From: Microbacterium sp. STN6
Lineage (GTDB): Bacteria; Actinomycetota; Actinomycetes; Actinomycetales; Microbacteriaceae
Direction: 5' to 3'
Assembly (NCBI RefSeq): GCF_026410545.1
Contig: NZ_JAPMIT010000002.1
Coordinates: forward strand, 372,001 to 436,000
Length of the DNA stretch: 64,000 nucleotides
In this document: positions 18,001 through 25,823 of the stretch, piece after piece
Numbering within the stretch: position 1 is the stretch's first letter
Layout of the letters: every line of letters begins with the position of its first letter
Notes under the pieces: model-generated
The model's database searches: none
Seen by the model: the letters and a program-made list of their open reading frames with translations, nothing else
What the model was told of the DNA's origin: nothing
Position numbers and translations under genes: made by a program

Positions 18001-19345
18001 GAGCCGTCGGCGTGCGGATGCCGATGAACGAGACGATGGCGCCGGCGAGCATGAGGGCGGCCGTGGTGAGCGCTATCCGTCTGAAGCCGTCAACGTCGAG
18101 TGCGCCGCCGGCGATGATGCCGGCCAGCGCGATTGTCACGAGTCCGGCGACCCTCGAGACCGCGTTGTTGATGGCCGACCCGATGCCGGCCCTGGCGGGG
18201 TCGATCGAGCCGAGGATCCCGCTGGTGAGCGGGGCAACCGTGACAGCGAGACCGATGCCAACGAGAACGATGCCGGGGAACACCTGGAGCCAGTAATTGA
18301 ACTCGTGCCCCGCCGTTACCATCAGCAGGAAGCCCGCGCCCGCGATGAGCGGGCCGAGCGTCATGAACATGCGGGGGCCATGGATGCCGGCGAGCTTGCC
18401 GAACCACGAGGAGAGCACGAGCAACACCAGCGTCGGCGGCAAGGTGGCGATGCCGGCGAGGGTTGCGCTGAATCCGGCGCTCTGCTGAATGAACACGATG
18501 ATCGCGAAGAAGCCCAACGAGAGCGCCCCATAGATGAACGTGGTTGCGATGTTGCCGAACCCGAAGTTGCGCACACGGAACAGGGAGAGCGGCAGCATGG
18601 GGCTCTCGTGGCGGTGCTCGCGCCAGAGGAAAGCGGCGAGCGAGGCGACGCCGACGATGAGCGGCACGAGCAGAACGGGGCTGTTCCAGCGGTACCCGTC
18701 CTTCTCGATGAGCGCGAAGATGGGGCCGCCGAGACCGATGGCGCCGAGGACGGCACCGAGTACGTCGATTCTCGGCCGCTGACCCGTCGCTCTCACCGGT
18801 TCAAGGCGCGAGATCAGCCAGAGCGTCACGACGATCGGCGCCAGATTGATGGCGAAGATGAAGCGCCACGAGAGCCCGTCGACGAGAACGCCGCCCAGCA
18901 GCGGGCCGGTGATGCTGGCCGCGCTGGTCCATGCCGTCCAGGTTCCGATGGCCTTGCCCTGAGCCGCTCCGCTGAACGTCGAGATGATGATCGCCAGCGA
19001 ACTCGGCACGAGAAGCGCCGCCGCGCCGCCTTGCAGCAGCCGAGCGCCAACGAGAAACGCCGCCGAGGGCGCCACCGCGCACAACACCGACGCCACGCCG
19101 AAGCCCAGAAGCCCCAGTTGAAGGATGCGCACCCGCCCGAACGCATCCGAGAGCGACCCGGCGAGCAGAATCAGCGCACCCAGCGTGAGCAGATACGCGT
19201 CGACCACCCACTGCTGCAGGGGGAGCCCGCCGCCCAACTCGTCGGCGATGGCGGGGAGCGCAACGTTCACCACTGAGCCGTCGAGGAACGCCACGAACGA
19301 GGAGAGAATTGCGATCGCCAGCACGAGACGTTGCTGCCGTGTCAC
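17918..19345 (-). CDS. MFS drug transporter, DHA2 (EmrB/QacA-like)
   Basis: This 475-residue multi-pass exporter of about 14 membrane segments belongs to the proton-driven drug:H+ antiporter-2 family. The start MTRQQRLVLAIAILSSFVAF leads into the motif LDGSVVNVALPAIA. The loop motif GSLSDAFGRVRIL and the antiporter-like motif LGGVLVDGLSWRFIFAIN are visible. Its hydrophilic C-terminal tail is encoded in the region that overlaps the MarR gene in antisense. It probably exports a toxic compound; the substrate is unknown. Confidence 0.9.
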   Translation of the reverse strand: MTRQQRLVLAIAILSSFVAFLDGSVVNVALPAIADELGGGLPLQQWVVDAYLLTLGALILLAGSLSDAFGRVRILQLGLLGFGVASVLCAVAPSAAFLVGARLLQGGAAALLVPSSLAIIISTFSGAAQGKAIGTWTAWTSAASITGPLLGGVLVDGLSWRFIFAINLAPIVVTLWLISRLEPVRATGQRPRIDVLGAVLGAIGLGGPIFALIEKDGYRWNSPVLLVPLIVGVASLAAFLWREHRHESPMLPLSLFRVRNFGFGNIATTFIYGALSLGFFAIIVFIQQSAGFSATLAGIATLPPTLVLLVLSSWFGKLAGIHGPRMFMTLGPLIAGAGFLLMVTAGHEFNYWLQVFPGIVLVGIGLAVTVAPLTSGILGSIDPARAGIGSAINNAVSRVAGLVTIALAGIIAGGALDVDGFRRIALTTAALMLAGAIVSFIGIRTPTAPTSSQDSSSQHPHGAYPPTGEGSREIP

Positions 19346-19427
19346 GGTGCCGGCCCTTCTACCCGAAGGCCGTGCGTGAGCCGCCTATGTGAACGCTTCG
19401 AGTGCGTTCCATCTTATGGATGCGCGC

Positions 19428-19883
19428 CTACTTCTCCTTCACGTCGCGCAGCGCGGCCAGCGCCTTGTCGACGCGGCGGGCGCGGGTCTCGGGCGCCTTG
19501 GCATCCTCGATCGAGCGGGCGTGCTCCTTGCGGTTCGTGAACGAGAGCTTCTCCCATGCCGTCTTCAACGCGGGGTCTGTGGCGAAGGCCTCGGCGAGCT
19601 CGGTTGGCGCCGCGACCTCGCGCGGGGCAGCATCCAGCTCCACATCGACCGTGACCTTGTCGCCGACCGCGAGGCCGGATGCCGCGCGGTGGGCAGCGCT
19701 CAAACCGATCAGCGTGCGGCCGCTCATGACGCCGACCGTGTAGCTGAACGAGTAGCGACCGTCGAGAGTGACCGTGACCAGCGGGCGTTTGCCGCCGCCG
19801 AGAGCGGCCACGACATCCGCAGGTACTTCGATGCCGGCGGTGCTGCCGCCGTTACTGTGGATCGTTGCGGTGAAGGTGGGCAT
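19428..19883 (-). CDS. YdeI/OmpD-associated-type protein with DUF1905 domain
   Basis: This 151-residue protein begins MPTFTATIHSNGGSTAGIEV. Its N-terminal half is a DUF1905 beta barrel (GRYSFSYTVGVMSGRTLIGL). The C-terminal half (TNRKEHARSIEDAKAPETRA) is the bacteriocin-protection/YdeI-like helical region. ATG 19883 is preferred over the longer frame because AGGAGG lies just upstream. It is a single-gene unit of unknown cellular role. Confidence 0.85.
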   Translation of the reverse strand: MPTFTATIHSNGGSTAGIEVPADVVAALGGGKRPLVTVTLDGRYSFSYTVGVMSGRTLIGLSAAHRAASGLAVGDKVTVDVELDAAPREVAAPTELAEAFATDPALKTAWEKLSFTNRKEHARSIEDAKAPETRARRVDKALAALRDVKEK

Positions 19884-20011
19884 GGCTGCCTCCTGAAGTC
19901 TCGTCAGCTCCGACGTCTGCGCTACGGCTGAGTTAACAGTGGCGAGGTCGAGCCCGGAACGCAAGAGCGCGTCAGGTCGATGCGGTGCTGGACGTTGCGC
20001 CATTTTCGTCA

Positions 20012-20017
20012 TACATT
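20012..20017 (+). promoter_or_regulatory. -10-like box for a leaderless antitoxin transcript
   Basis: TACATT ends six bases before ATG 20024, so transcription would begin at or very near the start codon. No Shine-Dalgarno sequence is present. The AT-rich stretch CATTATTCATATG may also hold the operator of the ribbon-helix-helix antitoxin. Confidence 0.4.
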
Positions 20018-20023
20018 ATTCAT

Positions 20024-20287
20024 ATGGTTTCGAGCGAAATGATCAACGGGAAACTGGTTACTGAGGAGCAGATTGCCGGCTGGGCTGCTGAGGCCGACGC
20101 TGGGTACGACGTCGAGGCGTTGAAGAGGCGGGGTCGCGGACGTCCAGGCCGTGGTGCAGAGCCTTCGCAGGTAGTCGCCTTGCGGCTCACGCTTGACGAG
20201 ATCGCGACCCTTGACGCTCGCGCCGAGCGCGAGGGTAAGACCCGTTCTGAGGTTATCCGCGAAGCGCTTACTGACTCGGCAGCGTGA
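20024..20287 (+). CDS. Ribbon-helix-helix (CopG-like) antitoxin
   Basis: This 87-residue protein has a C-terminal ribbon-helix-helix: VVALRLTLDEIATLDARAER is the strand and first helix, and GKTRSEVIREAL the second. The basic segment RRGRGRPGRG precedes it. ATG 20024 (MVSSEMING) is the likely start. The stop overlaps the next gene's GTG by four bases (GTGA), the layout of a type II toxin-antitoxin pair in which the first gene is antitoxin and autoregulator. Confidence 0.8.
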   Translation: MVSSEMINGKLVTEEQIAGWAAEADAGYDVEALKRRGRGRPGRGAEPSQVVALRLTLDEIATLDARAEREGKTRSEVIREALTDSAA

Positions 20288-20523
20288 AAGTTCACGGCGC
20301 AGCGCTTAAGCATGGAGTGCTTCCCGAGGACGCAGTTCAGGCGTCATCGTGGCCGCTGTGGATCGAAGACCTCGATGAGGACAGCCCTTCCCGGCAACTG
20401 CGTCTCGGCTTTGACACTCAGGGACGCTTGCTGGAAACCGTCGTGCTTGTGTTCGACAGCGGCAACGAACTTGTGATCCACGCGATGAAAGCGCGACCGC
20501 AGATGCTTGAGCTTCTGCCGTGA
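20284..20523 (+). CDS. Small putative toxin of a type II toxin-antitoxin pair
   Basis: This 79-residue protein starts MKVHGAALKHGVLPEDAV and ends MKARPQMLELLP. The pattern, an early KHG with EDA helix, then LGFDTQGRLLETVVLVF and VIHAMKAR, resembles small RelE-fold-like or BrnT/DUF4258-like toxins. No family assignment is certain. It is translationally coupled to the ribbon-helix-helix gene. Toxicity is inferred from context. Confidence 0.65.
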   Translation: MKVHGAALKHGVLPEDAVQASSWPLWIEDLDEDSPSRQLRLGFDTQGRLLETVVLVFDSGNELVIHAMKARPQMLELLP

Positions 20524-20611
20524 GCATCGGCCGACTTCTATGGCCGAGATTGGATCGCGGCACAAACGACGTGACATCGGCGACGTCGCCGTCGCTTGCT
20601 AGCGTGATCGC

Positions 20612-21418
20612 ATGACCTGGGACATCGCGGCCGTTCCTGCGGAGTCGGCGGCGGTTCCTGATCGGGTGACGGCACTGTCGAATGGCGACGAGATTCGACC
20701 CGTCTGGCGCAACGTTCTCGGCGGCATGACGTATCGGCTGGGCGCCGACACCCCGCGAGACCGGCACGTGAAGTGGGTGCCGGCCGGCACACCCGAACTC
20801 GATCTTGAGGCCGAGGCCGAGCGCCTCGCCTGGGTGCAGCCCTTCGCATCCGTGCCTCACGTGATCGACGCGGGCGCCGACGAGACCGGCTCCTGGCTGG
20901 TCACGACCACGCTGCCGCTGCGTTCCGCCGTCGACCCGCGCTGGATCGCCGACCCCCGCACGGCCGTGACCGCCATCGGCGAGGGCCTGCGCCGCTTCCA
21001 CGACACCGTGCCGATCGAGCGCTGCCCGTTCACGTGGAGCGTCGAGGAGCGCATGCGACGCGTCGACGAGCGCATCGCCTCCGGGGAGCAGAGCGCGAAA
21101 TGGGCCCCGGAGCATCGCGCTCTCAGCGTCCACGACGCCCGCGCGATCCTGGCCGCCCCGCCCCCGCTCGATGCCGTTGTCTGCCACGGCGACGCCTGCG
21201 CCCCGAACACGCTGCTCGACGACTGGGGCGCGTTCGCCGCCCACGTCGATCTCGGCTCGCTCGGCGTCGCCGACCGCTGGGCAGACCTGGCCGTCGCCGC
21301 CTGGAGCACCGAGTGGAACTACGGGCCGGGCTGGGAAGACCTGCTCATCTCCGCTTACGGCGCCGGGCGCGACGACGAGCGCATCGCGTACTACCGCCTT
21401 CTCTGGGATCTCTCCTGA
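20612..21418 (+). CDS. Aminoglycoside 3'-phosphotransferase-like kinase
   Basis: This 268-residue member of the APH/choline-kinase fold has the Brenner-type motif VCHGDACAPNTLL (catalytic Asp and metal-binding Asn). It is followed by HVDLGSLGVADRWADLA, which holds the DxG metal-binding Asp. Such proteins transfer phosphate from ATP to aminoglycosides or other small alcohols. Chromosomal actinobacterial copies often have unknown substrates, so resistance should not be assumed. No operon partner is seen. Confidence 0.82.
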   Translation: MTWDIAAVPAESAAVPDRVTALSNGDEIRPVWRNVLGGMTYRLGADTPRDRHVKWVPAGTPELDLEAEAERLAWVQPFASVPHVIDAGADETGSWLVTTTLPLRSAVDPRWIADPRTAVTAIGEGLRRFHDTVPIERCPFTWSVEERMRRVDERIASGEQSAKWAPEHRALSVHDARAILAAPPPLDAVVCHGDACAPNTLLDDWGAFAAHVDLGSLGVADRWADLAVAAWSTEWNYGPGWEDLLISAYGAGRDDERIAYYRLLWDLS

Positions 21419-21472
21419 ACGCCCGCTGAGCCGCCCCTTGACGCGCGCGCGTGCGCGAGTAGACCGGCGAGC

Positions 21473-22030
21473 ATGAGCAACGAACTGAGCGGAAAGAAGA
21501 TCGCATTCCTGACGGCGAACTCGGGGGTCGAGCAGGTCGAACTCACCCAGCCATGGCAGGCAATAGCGGATGCCGGTGGCGAGCCCGCACTCGTCGCACC
21601 CGAGTCGGGGCAGGTGCAGGCGTTCAATCACGACGTCGAGAAGGGCGACACCTTCGACGTGGATGTCGCGCTCGACACCGCGTCGGAAGGCGACTACGAC
21701 GCGCTGGTGCTTCCGGGAGGCACGACGAATCCCGACAAGCTGCGCATCACGCCGGCCGCCGTCGCGTTCGTGCGCGCGTTCGTCGACGCGAAGAAGCCGA
21801 TCGGGGCGATCTGCCACGGCCCGTGGACTCTCGTGGAGGCCGACGCCGTGCGCGGCAAGACGCTCACGAGCTGGCCGAGCCTGAAGACCGACATCACGAA
21901 CGCGGGAGGAACCTGGGTCGACCAGGAGGTGTTCGTCTGCGGCGCGGACAACCGCGTGCTCGTGACGAGCCGTAAGCCGGGCGACCTCGGCGCGTTCTGC
22001 CCGGCGATCGTCGAGCAGTTCGCGCGGTAG
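21473..22030 (+). CDS. DJ-1/PfpI family protein (type 1 glutamine amidotransferase-like)
   Basis: This 185-residue protein has the nucleophile elbow AICHGPWTLVEA with the conserved Cys-His, and the N-terminal Glu region GVEQVELTQPW. The family (PfpI/YhbO) includes stress proteins with proposed protease, chaperone or deglycase roles. The start MSNELSGKKIAFLTAN is clear. It is a single gene. Confidence 0.9.
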   Translation: MSNELSGKKIAFLTANSGVEQVELTQPWQAIADAGGEPALVAPESGQVQAFNHDVEKGDTFDVDVALDTASEGDYDALVLPGGTTNPDKLRITPAAVAFVRAFVDAKKPIGAICHGPWTLVEADAVRGKTLTSWPSLKTDITNAGGTWVDQEVFVCGADNRVLVTSRKPGDLGAFCPAIVEQFAR

Positions 22031-22162
22031 GAGTACCGAGTGATTGCGCCGAGCGATTGCACCGAGCAGGCGGGGGAGATCATCGCGCTCGCGGCTCGGC
22101 CACTGCAGAATAAACGCGGCGTCCACGGTGTTGACACTGGTGAACGCCGAGAGGGGGAGACC

Positions 22163-22483
22163 ATGACGAAGAAGATCAGTCCTGAGGCCGCCGAAACGGC
22201 GAGCGGCACAGGGCACGTCGGCGAGGTGAGCTCGGGAGAGGGCGACCTGGCGACGCGCCGGGCCGACCGCATCCGCGAGGCTGAAGATTTGACCCGACTG
22301 CAGGCGGCATTCCCATGGTCTGCTGCGCTGCCTCTCGCCGATCGAGTGCGGTTCGCGCACGAGCTCGCTGACCACTCGTCGCGCCTCAGTGACCGCGACT
22401 TGGAACGCCTGCTTGGCCTGTGGCGCGCCCGAGCCCACACGTATACATCGCAGGGGGCCAGGCGAGGTCGCAGTGCCGCGTGA
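22163..22483 (+). CDS. Hypothetical protein, 106 aa
   Basis: No family is recognised. ATG 22163 follows GGGGGAGA, a good ribosome site. The protein begins MTKKISPEAAETASG, has a charged middle (ATRRADRIREAEDLTRLQAA), and continues with amphipathic helices (ADRVRFAHELADHSSRLS, DLERLLGLWRARA). It is soluble and probably all-helical. It stands between the PfpI-like gene and a large hairpin. Confidence 0.6.
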   Translation: MTKKISPEAAETASGTGHVGEVSSGEGDLATRRADRIREAEDLTRLQAAFPWSAALPLADRVRFAHELADHSSRLSDRDLERLLGLWRARAHTYTSQGARRGRSAA

Positions 22484-22498
22484 GAGAGTTGGCCCGTT

Positions 22499-22578
22499 CA
22501 TAATTCAGGAGAAATGACGCGACGCGCCGTCGATCCGACTGAGCACACGGCGTGCCGCCTGATTCTTCCTGAATTGTG
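22499..22578. repeat. 80-base imperfect inverted repeat / nested hairpin
   Basis: Outer arms built on AATTCAGGA (22502-22510) and TCCTGAATT (22567-22575) enclose an inner stem CGCGCCGT/ACGGCGTG. It occupies the space between the hypothetical gene and the convergent MBL gene. It could be a bidirectional terminator or a palindromic mobile remnant. Nothing else is seen in 22484-22670. Confidence 0.5.
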
Positions 22579-22670
22579 AAGGCGAGCCGGCGGCGAATGC
22601 CGGCGGAGGCGCTCGTCACCCCGCATCCGAGAGCGCTTCAGATCGAGTGTGTCGGCGGCTCCAGTGGCCG

Positions 22671-23309
22671 CTAAAGGTCGAGCGAGTCGTTCGGCTCCAG
22701 CGGGAAGAACTCGCCGCCGCCCTGCTCAGTCGCCCAGCCAATGCGCGCGTTCGCCATCTGCTTGCCCGCCTGCGAGTTCACCATCTCGTGCGTCGGGAAG
22801 CTGCGCCGCGGCGCCACCCCGAGCACGTAGTCGATGAACTCGGCCGCCTTCAGCCACGGAGCGCTCGACGGCACCGCCAGCGTGTCGACCTTCACGTCTT
22901 CTGGCACCGTGAACGAGTCGCCCGGGTAGAACAGCGTCTCATTGACGAGAACCCCCAGGTTGTCGACCACCGGGATCGACGAGTGGATGACCGCGTGCCT
23001 GCCGCCGTAGAAGCGCAGCGTGAAGGGCCCCGCCTCGACTGTGTCGCCCGCCTCGACCACCGTGACGTCGAAGTCGGATGCTGCCGCAGCGACCCCGGCC
23101 GGAGCGTAGATCGGCACGTCACCCGCCTTCTCGAGGATGCGGCGCAACTGCTCTGGCGTCCAGTGGTCGGCGTGCTCGTGGGTGATGACGACGGCGACGA
23201 CGCCCGCGGCATCCGTGATCGGAGTGGTGAAGGAGCCCGGATCGATGAAGAGCTTCCTTCCGGATTCCTCGAGGATCAGGGCCGCGTGTTCGAGCTTCGT
23301 CAATCGCAT
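22671..23309 (-). CDS. MBL-fold metallohydrolase (UlaG-like)
   Basis: This 212-residue metallo-beta-lactamase-fold enzyme has the zinc motif ITHEHADHW and the downstream ligands in FYGGRHAVIH and LFYPGDSF. The short form with an N-terminal LTKLEHAALILE strand resembles UlaG-type hydrolases. The substrate is unknown. It is transcribed alone, toward the hairpin at 22499. Confidence 0.87.
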   Translation of the reverse strand: MRLTKLEHAALILEESGRKLFIDPGSFTTPITDAAGVVAVVITHEHADHWTPEQLRRILEKAGDVPIYAPAGVAAAASDFDVTVVEAGDTVEAGPFTLRFYGGRHAVIHSSIPVVDNLGVLVNETLFYPGDSFTVPEDVKVDTLAVPSSAPWLKAAEFIDYVLGVAPRRSFPTHEMVNSQAGKQMANARIGWATEQGGGEFFPLEPNDSLDL

Positions 23310-23435
23310 ACCGAGAGCTAATACCCATGTGCGGCATGCCGCAAACTGCAGCCGGCGAGAGCGCAGGCGTTCGAAACCCGTGCGCCCCCTTTTGGTGCTG
23401 CCGGCGGGGGGCGTAGTAGTGAATAATCGTCAGGC

Positions 23436-24458
23436 ATGAGCGCTCCACTTCGGCGCATCGTCGTCGCCGACAACCCGCAGGCGGGCAACGCGTCCCGCCG
23501 CGGCGTCGGCGCGGGCGTGGGGCGGGCGCTCGCCGGTGCCGGGTACGAGGTCGAGGTCGTCACCCGACCCGACTTCGCCTCGCTTCGGGGGGAGGCCGCG
23601 GTGCGGCTCGCGCGCGGCGCCGAGGCGCTTGTCGTCGTTGGCGGTGACGGCATGGTGAGCCTCGGGCTGGGTCTCGTGGCGCAGACGCCGATTCCGCTCG
23701 GCATCGTGCCGACCGGCTCGGGCAATGACACGGCCCGCGCACTCGAGATCGCCCACGACGACACCGATTCCGCCATCCGCACCCTGCTCGAGGCCCTGCG
23801 GCTCGAACCGCGTGTCATCGATGCCGGCCGCGTGCGGCAGGCGGGAGCGACGACCTGGTTCGCCGGCGCCGTCTCGGCCGGGTTCGACGCGGTCGTCAAC
23901 GAGCGAGCAGACTCCATGCGCTGGGTGCGCGGTTCGGCCCGCTACACGGTCGCGCTCGTGCGCGAGCTCGCCATGCTGAAGCCCATCACCTACGACCTCG
24001 TGGTCGACGGCGAGGCCAGGCATCTCGACGCGCTGCTCGTGGCCGTCTCCAACGGCACTTCCATTGGTGCAGGGATGCGCATCACCCCGCGCGCCCGACT
24101 CGACGACGGCGAACTCGACCTCTTCGTGGTCGCCCCCATGTCGCGACGCGCGTTTCTGCGCGTGTTCCCGCGCGTGTACTCGGGGACGCACACCGAGCTG
24201 CCGGTCGTGACGATCGAGCGTGTGAAGAAGGTGCGCATCGAGGCGGAAGGCATCGTGGCGCGCGCCGACGGCGAGAGAGTCGGCCCGCTGCCGGTGGAGA
24301 TCGACGTGGTGCCCGGCGCCCTTCGCGTGCTCGCCCCGCACGCGGCGAGCGTGCCCCTCATGCCGCGTGCGACGCTCGGGCCGGAAACGGCCCCTCACGG
24401 TTTGATCACGCCATCGACGTATGGCATACTCGATGAGTCGCGCGGCCCCATCGTTTAG
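23436..24458 (+). CDS. Diacylglycerol kinase-family lipid kinase
   Basis: This 340-residue protein has the DAGK/YegS catalytic signature VVVGGDGMVSLGLG and the motif IVPTGSGNDTAR. It probably phosphorylates diacylglycerol or a related lipid, feeding phospholipid turnover at the membrane. The start MSAPLRRIVVADNPQAG is clear. Unusually, the last five codons (ending GPIV) and the stop lie inside tRNA-Glu: the TAG is the TTTAG of the tRNA D-arm region. Confidence 0.88.
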   Translation: MSAPLRRIVVADNPQAGNASRRGVGAGVGRALAGAGYEVEVVTRPDFASLRGEAAVRLARGAEALVVVGGDGMVSLGLGLVAQTPIPLGIVPTGSGNDTARALEIAHDDTDSAIRTLLEALRLEPRVIDAGRVRQAGATTWFAGAVSAGFDAVVNERADSMRWVRGSARYTVALVRELAMLKPITYDLVVDGEARHLDALLVAVSNGTSIGAGMRITPRARLDDGELDLFVVAPMSRRAFLRVFPRVYSGTHTELPVVTIERVKKVRIEAEGIVARADGERVGPLPVEIDVVPGALRVLAPHAASVPLMPRATLGPETAPHGLITPSTYGILDESRGPIV

Positions 24459-24519
24459 CGGCCTAGGACGTCGCCCTCTCACGGCGGTAACGCGGGTTCA
24501 AATCCCGCTGGGGTCACCA
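24444..24519 (+). tRNA. tRNA-Glu (anticodon CTC)
   Basis: This 76-base cloverleaf has acceptor stem GGCCCCA/TGGGGTC with discriminator A and an encoded CCA (24517-24519). The anticodon stem TCGCC/GGCGG encloses loop CTCTCAC, giving anticodon CTC for GAG codons. The T-arm GCGGG TTCAAAT CCCGC is intact. The first 15 bases overlap the end of the DAGK-like gene. Confidence 0.95.
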
Positions 24520-24525
24520 GCACAA

Positions 24526-24568
24526 CGAAAGCCCTCGCATGCGCAGTATTCGCATGCGGGGGCTTTCG
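24526..24568 (+). terminator. Strong hairpin after tRNA-Glu
   Basis: Arms CGAAAGCCCTCGCATGCG and CGCATGCGGGGGCTTTCG pair over nearly 18 bp around a 7-base loop, followed by TCATCC. It most likely terminates the tRNA transcript. Confidence 0.85.
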
Positions 24569-24633
24569 TCATCCGCTCTGCCTTGTCGCACTGTGCTCTC
24601 TCGCGTGGGTCGCACCGGCTAGGCTTGTCGCAG

Positions 24634-24774
24634 TCGAAGGGGAGTATCCCGGCGGGCGAGAGCCGCCCACGCCGACCTCGTCAGGACGGGCCGCCGAAAG
24701 GCAGCCCCGGGGCGGCGGCACCGAGAGGTGCGGGAGAGACTTTCGGGCCATACCGTGCATTGCGCGCGCCCGAA
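24634..24774 (+). promoter_or_regulatory. yybP-ykoY (manganese) riboswitch upstream of terC
   Basis: The region holds the conserved GAAGGGGAGTA near 24635 and the closing strand GAGAGACTTTCGG near 24735. These are the two signature strands of the yybP-ykoY aptamer, with stem-loops between them. The family binds Mn2+ and often precedes TerC-type genes. The closing CTTTCG can instead pair further on: TTCGGGC (24742-24748) with GCCCGAA (24768-24774), right before the ribosome site GAAAGG (24777). This suggests that Mn binding opens the start region. The switch model is inference. Confidence 0.85.
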
Positions 24775-24788
24775 TAGAAAGGTCCCCT

Positions 24789-25823
24789 GTGACCCTCGCT
24801 CTTCCCCTCTGGTTCGAGATCGGCTCATACGTCGTTCTCATTCTGATTCTCGTCGGCGACCTGCTGCTCGTCTCCCGGCGCCCGCACGTGCCGTCGGTGC
24901 GCGAGTCGGCGCTGTGGATCGGCTTCTACGTGGCGCTCGCGCTGCTGTTCGCCCTCGGGATCCTGCTGCTCGGCGACGCCGAACACGCCAGCCAGTTCGT
25001 CACGGGCTGGATCACGGAGTACAGCCTCAGCATCGACAACCTCTTCGTATTCGTGCTGATCATGGCGCGGTTCAAGGTGCCGCGCGCCTCGCAGCAAGAG
25101 GTGCTCATGGCGGGCATCGTCATCGCGCTCGTGCTTCGCGGCATCTTCATTCTCATCGGGGCACAACTCATCGCGAACTTCGGGTGGATCTTCTACCTGT
25201 TCGGGGCGTTCCTTCTCTACACGGCGCTCCGCCAGGCGTTCGCGCCCGACAGCGGTGAAGAGGGCCGAGACAATGCGTTGATCCGCGTGATTCGCAGGCG
25301 ACTGCGCATCTCCGACGACTTCGACGGCTTCCGGCTGCGCACCACGGTCGACGGGCGCAAGGTGCTCACCCCGCTCATCCTGGTTCTGCTCGCGCTCGGC
25401 ACCACCGACCTGCTCTTCGCGCTCGACTCGATCCCGGCCATCTTCGGCATCACCACGAGCCCGTTCATCGTGTTCACGGCCAACATCTTCGCCCTCATGG
25501 GGCTGCGCCAGCTGTACTTCCTGCTCGGCCACCTCATCGACCGGCTCGCGTACCTCGGCTACGGCATCGCGGTCATTCTCGGCTTCATCGGCGTCAAGCT
25601 CGTCTTTCACGCCATGCACACGAATTCGGTACCCTTCCTGAACGGGGGCAGACCGATCGAGTGGGCGCCGGAGATCGGCACCGGCACATCACTGCTCGTG
25701 ATCCTGGTGGCCATGGCGGTGGCGACCGCGGCTAGTCTGCTGAAGATCCGCATAGATTCGCGTTCCGTCCCGGAGAATACCGACGGGCAGCGCAGCGAGT
25801 CGCGAGAGGAAACGAACGAGTGA
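24789..25823 (+). CDS. TerC/Alx-family membrane protein, probable Mn2+ exporter
   Basis: This 344-residue multi-pass protein has the TerC signature ITEYSLSIDNLFVFVLIMA and the second acidic repeat DLLFALDSIPAIFGIT, whose Asp/Asn residues are likely metal-binding. The family (Alx, MeeY/MeeF) exports Mn2+. GTG 24789 follows GAAAGG by six bases and sits directly behind the yybP-ykoY element, supporting the manganese role. The stop overlaps the PP2C start (GTGA), so the phosphatase is co-expressed. Confidence 0.92.
   Translation: MTLALPLWFEIGSYVVLILILVGDLLLVSRRPHVPSVRESALWIGFYVALALLFALGILLLGDAEHASQFVTGWITEYSLSIDNLFVFVLIMARFKVPRASQQEVLMAGIVIALVLRGIFILIGAQLIANFGWIFYLFGAFLLYTALRQAFAPDSGEEGRDNALIRVIRRRLRISDDFDGFRLRTTVDGRKVLTPLILVLLALGTTDLLFALDSIPAIFGITTSPFIVFTANIFALMGLRQLYFLLGHLIDRLAYLGYGIAVILGFIGVKLVFHAMHTNSVPFLNGGRPIEWAPEIGTGTSLLVILVAMAVATAASLLKIRIDSRSVPENTDGQRSESREETNE

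Noticed and set aside
17909-19276. Long open frame (455 codons) opposite the MFS gene
   Set aside because: It is almost pure Arg/Glu/Asp/Gly low-complexity sequence, the usual antisense shadow of a GC-rich membrane protein gene whose own frame has clear family motifs.
20612-21418. Calling the APH-like gene a proven aminoglycoside resistance gene
   Set aside because: Only fold motifs are visible; chromosomal homologues in Actinobacteria can have other substrates and there is no mobile context.
20306-22501. 731-codon minus-strand open frame
   Set aside because: It runs antisense through the toxin-antitoxin, APH-like, PfpI-like and hypothetical genes, all with recognisable motifs or ribosome sites. 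Its composition is not protein-like.
24444-24519. tRNA-Glu as an integration site for a genomic island
   Set aside because: No integrase, no duplicated tRNA 3' end and no change to foreign-looking genes downstream; a terminator and riboswitch follow directly.
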